This document shows positions 17,166 to 25,130 of a stretch of 64,000 bases of DNA, one piece after another. A model generated the notes under the pieces. The model saw nothing but the letters and a program-made list of their open reading frames with translations. It did no database searches and was not told the origin of the DNA. Each line of letters opens with the position of its first letter. The stretch's first letter is position 1. The DNA is from DLAJ01 sp023663615 (GTDB lineage Bacteria > Bacillota > Clostridia > Lachnospirales > Lachnospiraceae): assembly GCA_023663615.1 (NCBI GenBank), contig JAMPHA010000001.1:248001-312000 (forward strand), written 5' to 3'. Both the position numbers and the translations under genes were made by a program.

Positions 17166-18608
17166 TCAAGTGCGAAGTTTGAGATAAGTAAATATATCTT
17201 TATATTTATTATAGATTGACCTATGGGCCTCATCGCAAATCACAAGGTCAAAATGACCGCAGGTAAACAGCTTTTGATCTTCTATCTTTACAGAGTCGAT
17301 GCAGTTCATCATTGTCTGATAAGTAGAAAATACACAGTGCGCATTGTAATGCTCCTTCTCTTCACACAAGTTGGTTACCGAAAGGGACGAATCGTTATTT
17401 ACAAAAGCCCTTTTCGCCTGTGTTACAAGGGATGTCCGGTCAGCAAGAAACAGGATATTTTTAATCCATCCCGCATCAAGAAGCAGACGGCATAGTCCGA
17501 TTACCGTTCTCGTTTTTCCGCTGCCCGTAGCCATGACAAGAAGGGCTTTGCGGCGGTTTTTCCTGTCAAAGCTGTCACATACCGCCCTAATTGCTGCTTC
17601 CTGATAATATCTTCCCGCAATCTTTTTATCGACACTCCTATGATCCAGAGATGTTCTCGTTTTTCTTAGATTAAACATCTTTTCAAGATCCGCCTTGGAA
17701 TAGATGCAGGCAACCTTTCTCTCCGGATACTGTCCGTCGATCATACGGGTTTCAAATCCGTTTGTAAGGAATATACAAGGTCTTCTGTGGTACTGTTTTT
17801 CAAGAAGATCCGCATATAACTTGGCCTGTTGACGACCTTTTGATACATCCATACATGTGCGCTTTGCTTCAATTACTGCAAGCGGTTTATGTGCATTATC
17901 ATAGAGAACATAATCCGCAAAACCAACTTCTGACTTATTCGGCATACCCGTTAATTCTACTTCGTTAATCCAATCCGATCCTTCCTTCCAGCCCGCATCC
18001 ATAAGCATTGCGTCAATGTAAATCTTACGGGTTTTGTATTCGGAAAGCTCCAAAGGCTTCGGAACATAGCTTACCGCCTGCTCCGCTCTCCTTGCTGTAA
18101 GCTCTTCTCTCAGCGCCTGATTCTCTGCAATCAGTTTTTCAAGATCAACATCCGGAAGATCCGATTGTTTAGGCTGGGGCTCATCCTGCGTCAGCAAGTT
18201 CTTGTCAAACGTATGCTCTTCGTACTCGTCCGCATAGCAGTAACAAATAAAGTCAAAGAATATCTGAAGATTTTCAAGGCAGAGAACCGCCTGGTCTTCC
18301 GTAATCCTCCTGCCGGAATGAGCCGCATTGTTCCCCATTTTACGAATAAAGTCCATACGCTTCATAAGGTCTTCATCAATAATCTTCTTGAACTCCTCCG
18401 TGCTCATAAGGCTTATCAGATTGTCCTGATACGGCATAAAAAGAGAACTGTCAACAGAATACATCCATTTAATCGCAAATTCCATTGCCCTGCGGCAGTT
18501 GATAATGCAAGAGGAAGGGTCAATGCATAATATTTTTTCCGCCGCGATTGCCACATCTGAAAACGTATTGAATTTCGGCTCTTTTTTCAAATAATCGAAA
18601 TTAGTCAT
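17166..18608 (-). CDS. hsdR: Type I restriction enzyme R subunit, C-terminally truncated
   Basis: The start is the ATG at 18608 (poly-G SD just before it), not 18647. 480 residues are left of a family usually near 900 (EcoEI type). Seen in order: a helical DUF4145-like N part (CRRAMEFAIKWMYSVDSSLF), the nuclease domain with D...VIEAKRT (about 245-260), the helicase P-loop MATGSGKT and the DEAH box VICDEAHRS. The reading frame then departs from the family at FTYLKLRT-stop, 35 bases before the gap; motor motifs III-VI and the C-terminal domain are missing. The 220 bases left of the gap do not encode them. Unless the gap holds a rejoinable piece, restriction is lost while modification may persist. 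Last gene of the hsd operon. Confidence 0.88.
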   Translation of the reverse strand: MTNFDYLKKEPKFNTFSDVAIAAEKILCIDPSSCIINCRRAMEFAIKWMYSVDSSLFMPYQDNLISLMSTEEFKKIIDEDLMKRMDFIRKMGNNAAHSGRRITEDQAVLCLENLQIFFDFICYCYADEYEEHTFDKNLLTQDEPQPKQSDLPDVDLEKLIAENQALREELTARRAEQAVSYVPKPLELSEYKTRKIYIDAMLMDAGWKEGSDWINEVELTGMPNKSEVGFADYVLYDNAHKPLAVIEAKRTCMDVSKGRQQAKLYADLLEKQYHRRPCIFLTNGFETRMIDGQYPERKVACIYSKADLEKMFNLRKTRTSLDHRSVDKKIAGRYYQEAAIRAVCDSFDRKNRRKALLVMATGSGKTRTVIGLCRLLLDAGWIKNILFLADRTSLVTQAKRAFVNNDSSLSVTNLCEEKEHYNAHCVFSTYQTMMNCIDSVKIEDQKLFTCGHFDLVICDEAHRSIYNKYKDIFTYLKLRT

Positions 18609-18691
18609 AGGACCGCCCCCCCGCAAACACGTATGAAAGATTATCATTCTTTTTTTTGAATTCCATGTTGGATGTAAAACCTATTTGTTTT

Positions 18692-19732
18692 CTATCTTTG
18701 TTTTGCAACTTTCAATTTGTCGGTCTGATGGACGAAGGCGGCAAACTGCTTCTGTAACTCCAACGGTGGCACAATTACCTTTATTTTATTCAACTTGGCT
18801 ATAGTTAAACGCGTAATAGCCGCACCGCCCATATTACTTCTAATATCTTTATACATTTCTTCATTATTTAAAACTTCGCATAAAAAGTATCCATCAATTA
18901 TTTCTCTATCCTGCTTTAGTAATGCTACACTTGAAAGAAGTGTAAACTCCTCATCTAAGGTATTCACCATAGCAATCCCCGTTGTTACACCATCTTTTAT
19001 ATAGAGAACATCTTCAAATTCTGGATTACATCTTTCATATATGGCTCTATGAATTTCTTCTGAAACATATGTGATATTTGAAAAATCAAAACCACTCAGC
19101 TTAATATTCTTTGCAGTGATATATTTATATTTTCCATATTCAAAACTTTCTGGCGAGAAATGTGTACCATCATTAAGTTTGGTACAAACATCTTTTAACG
19201 CTTTTTTCTCCCATCCTTTCGGATTAGAAATAGGACTTCCAAACATCTCCACAAATCTGGATTTGATGAGAATATCTAACTTTTTCAATTCCGCTTTTCT
19301 TGAAGATATTACTCTTTCAATTTTACCGAGAATATCTACAATTTCTTGTTGCTCATTTTTATCAGATAGCCAAAACTCTTCATTTTTATAATCCCTAAAA
19401 TAAATATGTGGAATAGTTGCTCCAGTATAGTACTTTTCAAGGTGCATATTTTGTACGGCATAACATAAATATTCCGGCAATACATCTTTCTTGGGAACAA
19501 GATACTGCATCGTACCAATTACAGAAGATTTTTCAGGAAGCAACATAGTCCTTCCGATACCAGCCCCATCTTTCACTACAGCTATATACGGGGTGTCCTG
19601 TTGATAAAAGTCCACATTTCCAATATACCCTGCAGCTCCATAAATTGGATAATCCCCAGTTTTTCCTACTATGTCTGACTGCTTTAAGTTTGATGTTCCA
19701 CGCTCACAAATATCACCTAATTTTACTCTCAT
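18692..19732 (-). CDS. hsdS: Type I restriction-modification specificity subunit
   Basis: 346 residues. Two target recognition domains: the first begins VKLGDICERGTSNLKQSDIV and runs to about 120; the first conserved helix (EQQEIVDILGKIERVISSRK, then ELKKLDILIKSRFVEMFG) separates it from the second (GWEKKALKDVCTKLNDGTHF onward). The final helix starts PPLELQKQFAAFVHQTDKLK but stops after AKQR, about 25 residues shorter than usual, so the last spacer helix is incomplete. It reads DNA for the HsdM/HsdR complex. It follows the toxin-like module by 35 bases and precedes hsdR. Confidence 0.92.
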   Translation of the reverse strand: MRVKLGDICERGTSNLKQSDIVGKTGDYPIYGAAGYIGNVDFYQQDTPYIAVVKDGAGIGRTMLLPEKSSVIGTMQYLVPKKDVLPEYLCYAVQNMHLEKYYTGATIPHIYFRDYKNEEFWLSDKNEQQEIVDILGKIERVISSRKAELKKLDILIKSRFVEMFGSPISNPKGWEKKALKDVCTKLNDGTHFSPESFEYGKYKYITAKNIKLSGFDFSNITYVSEEIHRAIYERCNPEFEDVLYIKDGVTTGIAMVNTLDEEFTLLSSVALLKQDREIIDGYFLCEVLNNEEMYKDIRSNMGGAAITRLTIAKLNKIKVIVPPLELQKQFAAFVHQTDKLKVAKQR

Positions 19733-19767
19733 ATCTCATCTCTCACAAATCTCATCTTTAATGCCAT

Positions 19768-20013
19768 TCAACTTATTTCCGATTGCTTTTCATCCAACAG
19801 CTCTTTCTCTGTTTCAAGCAATATTTGAACCAACACTTTATAATCTAAATACTGTATTCCATTTTTGCCGAGATGAATCTTATCGGACAATTTGCTGCTA
19901 TAGTACAAATCCATTGCCCTTTCATATGAAAAACTGCATGTCTCCGCCAAATATGCAATAATTCGTTCTTCGAGACTTTCCTGATATATATTTTCCAATG
20001 CTTTTTCATTCAT
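19768..20013 (-). CDS. Small helical protein, partner of the DUF3990 protein
   Basis: 81 residues, start overlapping the stop of the DUF3990 gene by 4 bases (ATGA), so coupled. Charged and helical: SLEERIIAYLAETCSFSYER, then AMDLYYSSKLSDKI. Small proteins of this look commonly accompany DUF3791/DUF3990 genes in Lachnospiraceae (memory, not a search), and antitoxin or immunity roles are the obvious guess. No DNA-binding motif is evident. Confidence 0.7.
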   Translation of the reverse strand: MNEKALENIYQESLEERIIAYLAETCSFSYERAMDLYYSSKLSDKIHLGKNGIQYLDYKVLVQILLETEKELLDEKQSEIS

Positions 20014-20378
20014 ACAAATACCTCATAAAATGATTTATAATTTAATAGCTTTTCAATTGCCCTTTGGCTGATAAATGCAATCAGGTCATACTTCAAATAA
20101 TCTTTTTCTCCATCATGGCATCGGCATACAAAATCAATCCACTCTGCCAAATCTTTTTCAAAACATTTACAACTCAGCTCATTACAATTTTCTGCCATGT
20201 CATAAACAGTAACAATCGCTTTTTCCGTGCCACAAATATCCGTCTTTCTTCTCGCCCATCTCTCAGCCTGTTCCTTAACCGTTGTCACATAAAAACCTTT
20301 TCCAAAATCTAACGACCGAAAAGAATGTTCTATATCCGGACTATCTACAATCACATTTGATCCATGATATACAATCAT
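20010..20378 (-). CDS. DUF3990 protein, probable ADP-ribosyltransferase-like toxin
   Basis: 122 residues. The N terminus IVYHGSNVIVDSPDI and FGKGFYVTTVKEQAERWARR match DUF3990; the YHGS and GKGFY motifs correspond in look to the H and Y motifs of PARP/ART enzymes, and I recall the family being placed in the ADP-ribosyl clan. The third motif (usually Glu) is not clear. The C-terminal part (YDLIAFISQRAIEKLLNYKS) ends earlier than I expect for the family. It overlaps neighbours by 4 bases on each side, so three genes are translationally coupled, between hsdM and hsdS. Likely a toxin-type effector; activity is inferred. Confidence 0.82.
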   Translation of the reverse strand: MIVYHGSNVIVDSPDIEHSFRSLDFGKGFYVTTVKEQAERWARRKTDICGTEKAIVTVYDMAENCNELSCKCFEKDLAEWIDFVCRCHDGEKDYLKYDLIAFISQRAIEKLLNYKSFYEVFV

Positions 20379-20589
20379 ACAACGATCCCCCTGATATTAA
20401 AATACGTCTTAATGTCCTCAACAATATACTGTGTGCTTTGCGTGTGAAGAATTTCATAATTAGGAACCAAAAATCCCATAATACAATTTATGCTTTTCAT
20501 ATTTCTATATACTTCAGACGGTTTCTGCTCCCACCGCTCCGCACACGCATGTATCATTATACAACAAACGAAAACGTATCTTTATCCAT
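20375..20589 (-). pseudogene. DUF3791 gene with an N-terminal frameshift
   Basis: The C-terminal 60 residues (from the ATG at 20557) match DUF3791: HACAERWEQKPSEVYRNM and VPNYEILHTQSTQYIVEDI. The missing start lies one frame over: ATG at 20589 with AAAGGA before it reads MDKDTFSFVV and stops at TAA. The DNA there, GTTGTATAATGATA, lacks one base compared with the expected Val-Val-Tyr-Met-Ile. So either one nucleotide is deleted, or this is an assembly error, or the TAATG allows reinitiation to give a shortened protein. It is the usual partner of the DUF3990 gene that follows. Confidence 0.75.
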
Positions 20590-20669
20590 ATAACTACTAT
20601 CCTTTCACTGACAATCACAATCCTATCATCCCCACAAACCCGAATTTTTAATTTTTCTTAACACCACTT

Positions 20670-20678
20670 ATTATATCA
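20670..20678 (-). promoter_or_regulatory. Promoter of the DUF3791/DUF3990-hsdS-hsdR part
   Basis: On the - strand ATGATATAAT gives TG-n-TATAAT with a perfect hexamer at 20670-20675, about 80 bases before the ATG at 20589. The -35 is poor. It would give the toxin-like genes, hsdS and hsdR their own transcript. Confidence 0.6.
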
Positions 20679-20953
20679 TATATTATCGTATTAAAAGGAG
20701 CGGTTTTTTACCGTACAGTCTCTTAAGACTCATGCGGCGTACTCGCTTCTTTTTTTATAAAAAAACATCATATAGAAACAGTTGTCCGATATATCGCTTT
20801 AGATATTATTCAACATCTTTCCATGAAATATTTTGTCTATTCGTAAAAATAACTTCTTCTATTTCTGATATGCCAGATTTCATTATTTTCTCTATCCACA
20901 CTCTTTCATCTCTGTGCACTATTATCTATCCACTGAAGTCATCCCTGCAAATC
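20679..20953. other. Intergenic A+T-rich stretch behind hsdM
   Basis: No gene found in either strand. On the - strand AGTCT-TAAG-AGACT inside a wider GTAC-bounded imperfect repeat (about 20714-20743) could form a hairpin, with an A/T tract (TTTTTTTATAAAAAAA) before it at 20750-20770. It may be the hsdM terminator, but the layout is not classical. Confidence 0.4.
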
Positions 20954-22453
20954 TTATTTAGCAAGCATTCTCTCCAGTTCATCCATCTCTTTCGCAATCT
21001 CCGCCTCTATTTTACGAATGTTCGCCATGATTTCCGATGTCGGCGGATATTCTACCGGAACATATTCGACCTGCTTATATTTATTGATTGACAGGTCATA
21101 ATCATTCTCTGCGATTTCCTTCTTGGATACCATGAAGGACTTATCCGTGCGCTTTCTACCTTTTTCCTCATCCAGATTCTTAAAGCGCCCGATTATGTCC
21201 GGTATATCATTTTCTGATACCGGCGATCTCTTATCATCCAGACTGAAACCATCGGCTGTCATGTCATAGAACCATACATCATCCGTCCCGCCATGACCGG
21301 TCTTGGTAAAAATAAGTATCCCGGTAGATACTCCCGCATAAGGCTTGAATACGCCGGAAGGCATTGATATAACCGCTTCCAGTCTCTGATTCTCCACAAG
21401 TTCCTGTCTGATCGCCTTGTGTGCATTAGATGAGCCAAATAGTACCCCATCCGGTACAATACATGCACATCTGCCGCCAATCCTGAGCATTCTCACAAAC
21501 AGCGCCAGGAATAACAGCTCTGTTTTCTTTGTTTTACATACTTTCTGCAAATCAATTGATACGGTATCCGCATCCAGATTCCCCTTAAACGGCGGATTTG
21601 CAAGTATCAGCGTATACATATCCTTATCCGGATTTTGATCGGATAAACTGTCACGATATTCGATAAAAGGATTCTCAACCCCATGAGTCATCATATTCAT
21701 GGCACCGATACGGAGCATGGTTCTATCCATATCATAACCATGGAACATATCGTTCATGAAGTGATTTCGGTTTTGTTTATCAAGCAGCACTTCTTTTTTG
21801 TATTTTTCTCTCAGATAGTCGCCGCTCGTAACCAAGAATCCGGATGTTCCGCATGCCGGATCACAGATAAAGTCTGTCGGTTGGGGATCCATCATCTCAA
21901 CCATCATTCGGATGATATGTCTCGGCGTTCTGAACTGCCCGTTCACACCCGACTGGGCAATTTTTGAGAGAAGATACTCATATACATCCCCGCGGATGTC
22001 AGTCTGATGGAGTTCTTCCATCATGGAATAAATTTCATCCATTGCATCGACAATCTTAGAGAGCATAAGCGGAGTATTCACCTTGAATATTGCATCATCC
22101 ATATATTTGCTGTATGCACTGTTCTTATCACCATGGAGATTCTTGATAAAAGGAAACACCCATTCCTGCACCACGGAATACATTCTCTGTGCCGGAAAGT
22201 CGTGAAATACTGACCATTTGAGCTGATTCCCGTCAACCTTTCTGTCTCCGATCTCAACCTCATCGGCAAAGATACTCTTATAGGGAAGCCCCAGCATTGC
22301 AGCTTCCCTGGCACGAAGATTATCTGTATCATCCAGATCTTTTATGAACATCAGGTATGTCATCTGCTCTACAACATCGAGCGGATTGGTAATCCCTCCG
22401 TTCCAGAATATCTCCCACAAGCTGTCGATCTTATTCCCAAGTTCTCCGGTCAT
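20954..22453 (-). CDS. hsdM: Type I restriction-modification DNA methyltransferase
   Basis: 499 residues, full length. N-terminal helical domain (GNKIDSLWEIFWNGGITNPL), SAM-binding motif CDPACGTSGF (about residue 198) and the N6-adenine motif LANPPF (about 280), then a C-terminal region ending in a helix (SEIMANIRKIEAEIAKEMDE). It methylates adenine at the site chosen by HsdS. It starts 12 bases after the fic stop, so fic and hsdM are one transcript; hsdS is separated from it by the DUF3791/3990 module. Intact, so the host may stay methylated though HsdR is broken. Confidence 0.95.
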   Translation of the reverse strand: MTGELGNKIDSLWEIFWNGGITNPLDVVEQMTYLMFIKDLDDTDNLRAREAAMLGLPYKSIFADEVEIGDRKVDGNQLKWSVFHDFPAQRMYSVVQEWVFPFIKNLHGDKNSAYSKYMDDAIFKVNTPLMLSKIVDAMDEIYSMMEELHQTDIRGDVYEYLLSKIAQSGVNGQFRTPRHIIRMMVEMMDPQPTDFICDPACGTSGFLVTSGDYLREKYKKEVLLDKQNRNHFMNDMFHGYDMDRTMLRIGAMNMMTHGVENPFIEYRDSLSDQNPDKDMYTLILANPPFKGNLDADTVSIDLQKVCKTKKTELLFLALFVRMLRIGGRCACIVPDGVLFGSSNAHKAIRQELVENQRLEAVISMPSGVFKPYAGVSTGILIFTKTGHGGTDDVWFYDMTADGFSLDDKRSPVSENDIPDIIGRFKNLDEEKGRKRTDKSFMVSKKEIAENDYDLSINKYKQVEYVPVEYPPTSEIMANIRKIEAEIAKEMDELERMLAK

Positions 22454-22465
22454 GATCCTTCTCCT

Positions 22466-23524
22466 TTATTCCTTATCTCTGTTCCAAACATATTTTGTGT
22501 ATCTTCCGCCGCCAATCTTTATAATATTGTCAGCTTCAAGCAGATCAGCCAGTGTCCTCTGCACCGTTATTCGACTTATGTCCGGACACTTTTCCATAAT
22601 CTGTGACTTGGTTATTTCTCCATACGTGCTTTGCATCAGTTTTGCAATCCGCTCCGGTTTGGACAGATTGCTTGTTATCAATGTCTCTACCCTTGACCGA
22701 AAGTCTCTGTACGCGGCTGCAACCACGCCAAGCAGATATTGCACAAACGGAGCATAATCATTTTCTCCCTCATGCCATCCGACAGAACTCTCCTGCAGGC
22801 ATTCATAGTAGGAATCCTTTGTTTTTTCTATTAAATGCTCGATACTGATATATTTCCCCACAATATATCCTGCTCTGTAAAGGCAAAGTAATGTAAGCAG
22901 TCTGCTCATTCTTCCATTTCCGTCATCAAACGGATGAATGCACAGAAAATCAAGAATAAACATCGGTATCAGAATCAGCGGATCAATTATCCCTTTTCCG
23001 ATTGCTTTGTCAAATTCATCACACAGGTTCTGAACGGCTTCCGGTGTCTCCCATGCAGCTGCCGGCTGAAAACGTACATGCTTGTTTCCTTGTATATCCT
23101 TTTCCTCAATGATATTATCGGCGGCTTTGTATTTTCCGCCGATGTCATAGCCTTCGAATTTATACAGATCTCTATGGAGCTGCAGGATGATATTCGGTCT
23201 GATCGGTATATGATCATGGCTGTCATGAATTGTGTTCAGCACATCTCTGTATCCCGCAATTTCGCGCTCGTCTCTGGTCTTTGGCGTTGTTTTATCCTTG
23301 ACAAGCGCCTTTAATCGTGTGTCAGAAGTATAAATTCCTTCTATTTTATTTGAAGCCGCAGTGCTTTGTATCTTCGCTATTTCTACAAGCTGTGTAAGCG
23401 TATCTGCCTTCGCCTCTATAAAAGGGGACTGTTCGCCCTTACATTCATGGATTTGCGTGAGTAGTGGCACGATACCCGGTGTAAGCAGTTTTTCCCATTT
23501 ACTGCCGTAATCGAAGGATCTCAT
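22466..23524 (-). CDS. Fic-domain protein with N-terminal inhibitory motif and winged helix
   Basis: 352 residues. The catalytic motif HPFDDGNGRMSR is complete (His near residue 200). Ahead of it, ASNKIEGIY carries the inhibitory S-x-x-x-E-G helix, so it is a class II Fic that holds itself off. A winged-helix domain closes the chain (YGEITKSQIMEKCPDISRIT to GGGRYTKYVW). Most such enzymes transfer AMP to a protein hydroxyl; the target is unknown. It heads the hsd operon 12 bases before hsdM, a recurrent association whose purpose is not established. The coding sequence is A+T-richer than purA next door. Confidence 0.92.
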   Translation of the reverse strand: MRSFDYGSKWEKLLTPGIVPLLTQIHECKGEQSPFIEAKADTLTQLVEIAKIQSTAASNKIEGIYTSDTRLKALVKDKTTPKTRDEREIAGYRDVLNTIHDSHDHIPIRPNIILQLHRDLYKFEGYDIGGKYKAADNIIEEKDIQGNKHVRFQPAAAWETPEAVQNLCDEFDKAIGKGIIDPLILIPMFILDFLCIHPFDDGNGRMSRLLTLLCLYRAGYIVGKYISIEHLIEKTKDSYYECLQESSVGWHEGENDYAPFVQYLLGVVAAAYRDFRSRVETLITSNLSKPERIAKLMQSTYGEITKSQIMEKCPDISRITVQRTLADLLEADNIIKIGGGRYTKYVWNRDKE

Positions 23525-23761
23525 ATTTCACATCCTCATTTCACGAGATAATTTACTCATATCAGCGTATGATGATGTAATTAAAGATTGCCGCATCATC
23601 TGCCCGTTGTCAATATCAATGTGCTCATTTTAGAAATAATGATGCAATTGAAGCGATTTTGATAAAATTGAGATCCCGATTCCACAACCTATCGAAAAAA
23701 AGAACGGCTTTTGAACAAAGCAGACGGGAAATGCTTTGCGAAAATTCTATTGTCATGAATC

Positions 23762-23796
23762 AAAAAAGGGGGCGGTCATCGCGCCCCTTTTTTGCT
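23762..23796 (-). terminator. Terminator behind purA
   Basis: AAAAAAGGGG-GCG-GTCAT-CGC-GCCCCTTTTTT is symmetrical, so it can stop transcription on both strands. It separates purA from the defence island (both on the - strand, purA upstream). Confidence 0.88.
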
Positions 23797-23802
23797 TTTT
23801 TC

Positions 23803-25083
23803 TCACGCTTTCCGATAAATAATATCCTCTCTTGTCGGACCGTTTGAAATCATTGTGATCGGGTATCCGATCTGTTTTTCAATAAACTCAATATAAGCGC
23901 GGCAGTTCTTTGGCAGTTCCTCATAATTCCGGATACCGCGAATCTCGCATTTCCATCCCGGCAGCTTCTCATACACCGGTTTTGCTTTTTCTAATTTGTA
24001 AGTAACAGGAAACTCCGTCGTCACCCCGCCGTCGATCTCATAGCCGACGCACACGGGAATCTCGTCCAGATAACCCAGCACATCCAATACCGTGAACGCC
24101 ACATCCGTTGTCCCCTGCAGGCGGCACCCGTATTTGGAAGCAACGCAGTCAAACCAGCCCATGCGCCGCGGGCGTCCCGTCGTCGCGCCGAACTCGCCGC
24201 CGTCGCCGCCCCGCGTCCGAAGCTCGTTTGCCTCATCGCCGAAGATCTCCGACACAAATGCCCCCGCGCCGACCGCCGAGGAATACGCCTTGCAGACCGT
24301 CACGACCTGGCGGATCTCATAGGGCGGGATGCCCGCGCCGATCGCGCCGAACGCCGCTAAGGTGGACGAAGACGTCACCATCGGGTAAATCCCGTGATCC
24401 GGATCTTTTAAAGTTCCGAGCTGTCCCTCCAGGAGGATGGTCTTTCCATCCCTGATCGCCTGATCCAGATAAGCGGAGACATTGCAGACATAGGGCTCTA
24501 CCATCTCACGGTACTCATGCAGCGTAGTAAGCAGCTCATCCGGGGAAATCACAGGTTTATGATACAAATGCTCAAACAGCACATTTTTCAACTCGCAGAT
24601 GCGCTCTGTCTTTTCTTTTAACAGCTCTTCGTCAAACAGCTCGCTGACCTGAAAACCGATCTTCGCATACTTGTCAGAATAAAAAGGCGCAATGCCCGAT
24701 TTGGTGGAGCCGAAGCTCTTTCCGCCCAACCGCTCCTCCTCGTATTGATCGAGCAGAATATGATACGGCATCACCATCTGCGCCCTGTCCGAAACGAGCA
24801 GCTTCGGCATCGGGACATTCCGGTCCGTGATCGACTTAATTTCCGCAAAAAGCAACGGAATATTCAGCGCCACGCCGTTGCCGATAATACTTGTCGTATG
24901 TCCGTAAAAAACACCGGACGGAAGCGTATGCAGCGCAAATTTGCCGTAATTGTTGATGATGGTGTGGCCTGCATTGGCGCCTCCCTGAAAACGGATCACA
25001 ATATCCGCCTGCTCGGCAAGCATGTCCGTGATCTTGCCCTTGCCCTCGTCCCCCCAGTTTGCTCCGACTACCGCTTTTACCAT
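23803..25083 (-). CDS. purA: Adenylosuccinate synthetase
   Basis: 426 residues from the ATG at 25083 (AAAGGGA upstream); the seven codons before it lack an RBS. N-terminal P-loop GANWGDEGKGKITD, then GGANAGHTI, RGGDGGEFGATTGRPRRMGW, and NGPTREDIIY at the end. GTP-driven joining of aspartate to IMP, first of two steps to AMP. The middle (AGAFVSEIFGDEANELRTRG) matches the common bacterial form. Last of four pur genes on this strand; purB is 47 bases upstream. Confidence 0.96.
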   Translation of the reverse strand: MVKAVVGANWGDEGKGKITDMLAEQADIVIRFQGGANAGHTIINNYGKFALHTLPSGVFYGHTTSIIGNGVALNIPLLFAEIKSITDRNVPMPKLLVSDRAQMVMPYHILLDQYEEERLGGKSFGSTKSGIAPFYSDKYAKIGFQVSELFDEELLKEKTERICELKNVLFEHLYHKPVISPDELLTTLHEYREMVEPYVCNVSAYLDQAIRDGKTILLEGQLGTLKDPDHGIYPMVTSSSTLAAFGAIGAGIPPYEIRQVVTVCKAYSSAVGAGAFVSEIFGDEANELRTRGGDGGEFGATTGRPRRMGWFDCVASKYGCRLQGTTDVAFTVLDVLGYLDEIPVCVGYEIDGGVTTEFPVTYKLEKAKPVYEKLPGWKCEIRGIRNYEELPKNCRAYIEFIEKQIGYPITMISNGPTREDIIYRKA

Positions 25084-25130
25084 ATCAGAATCCCTTTCTT
25101 TCACTATGATCTGTGTTCGCTGAATTTGCT

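Noticed and set aside
20732..21091. 119-codon + strand frame behind hsdM
   Set aside because: Mostly antisense to hsdM and A+T-rich; no start signal.
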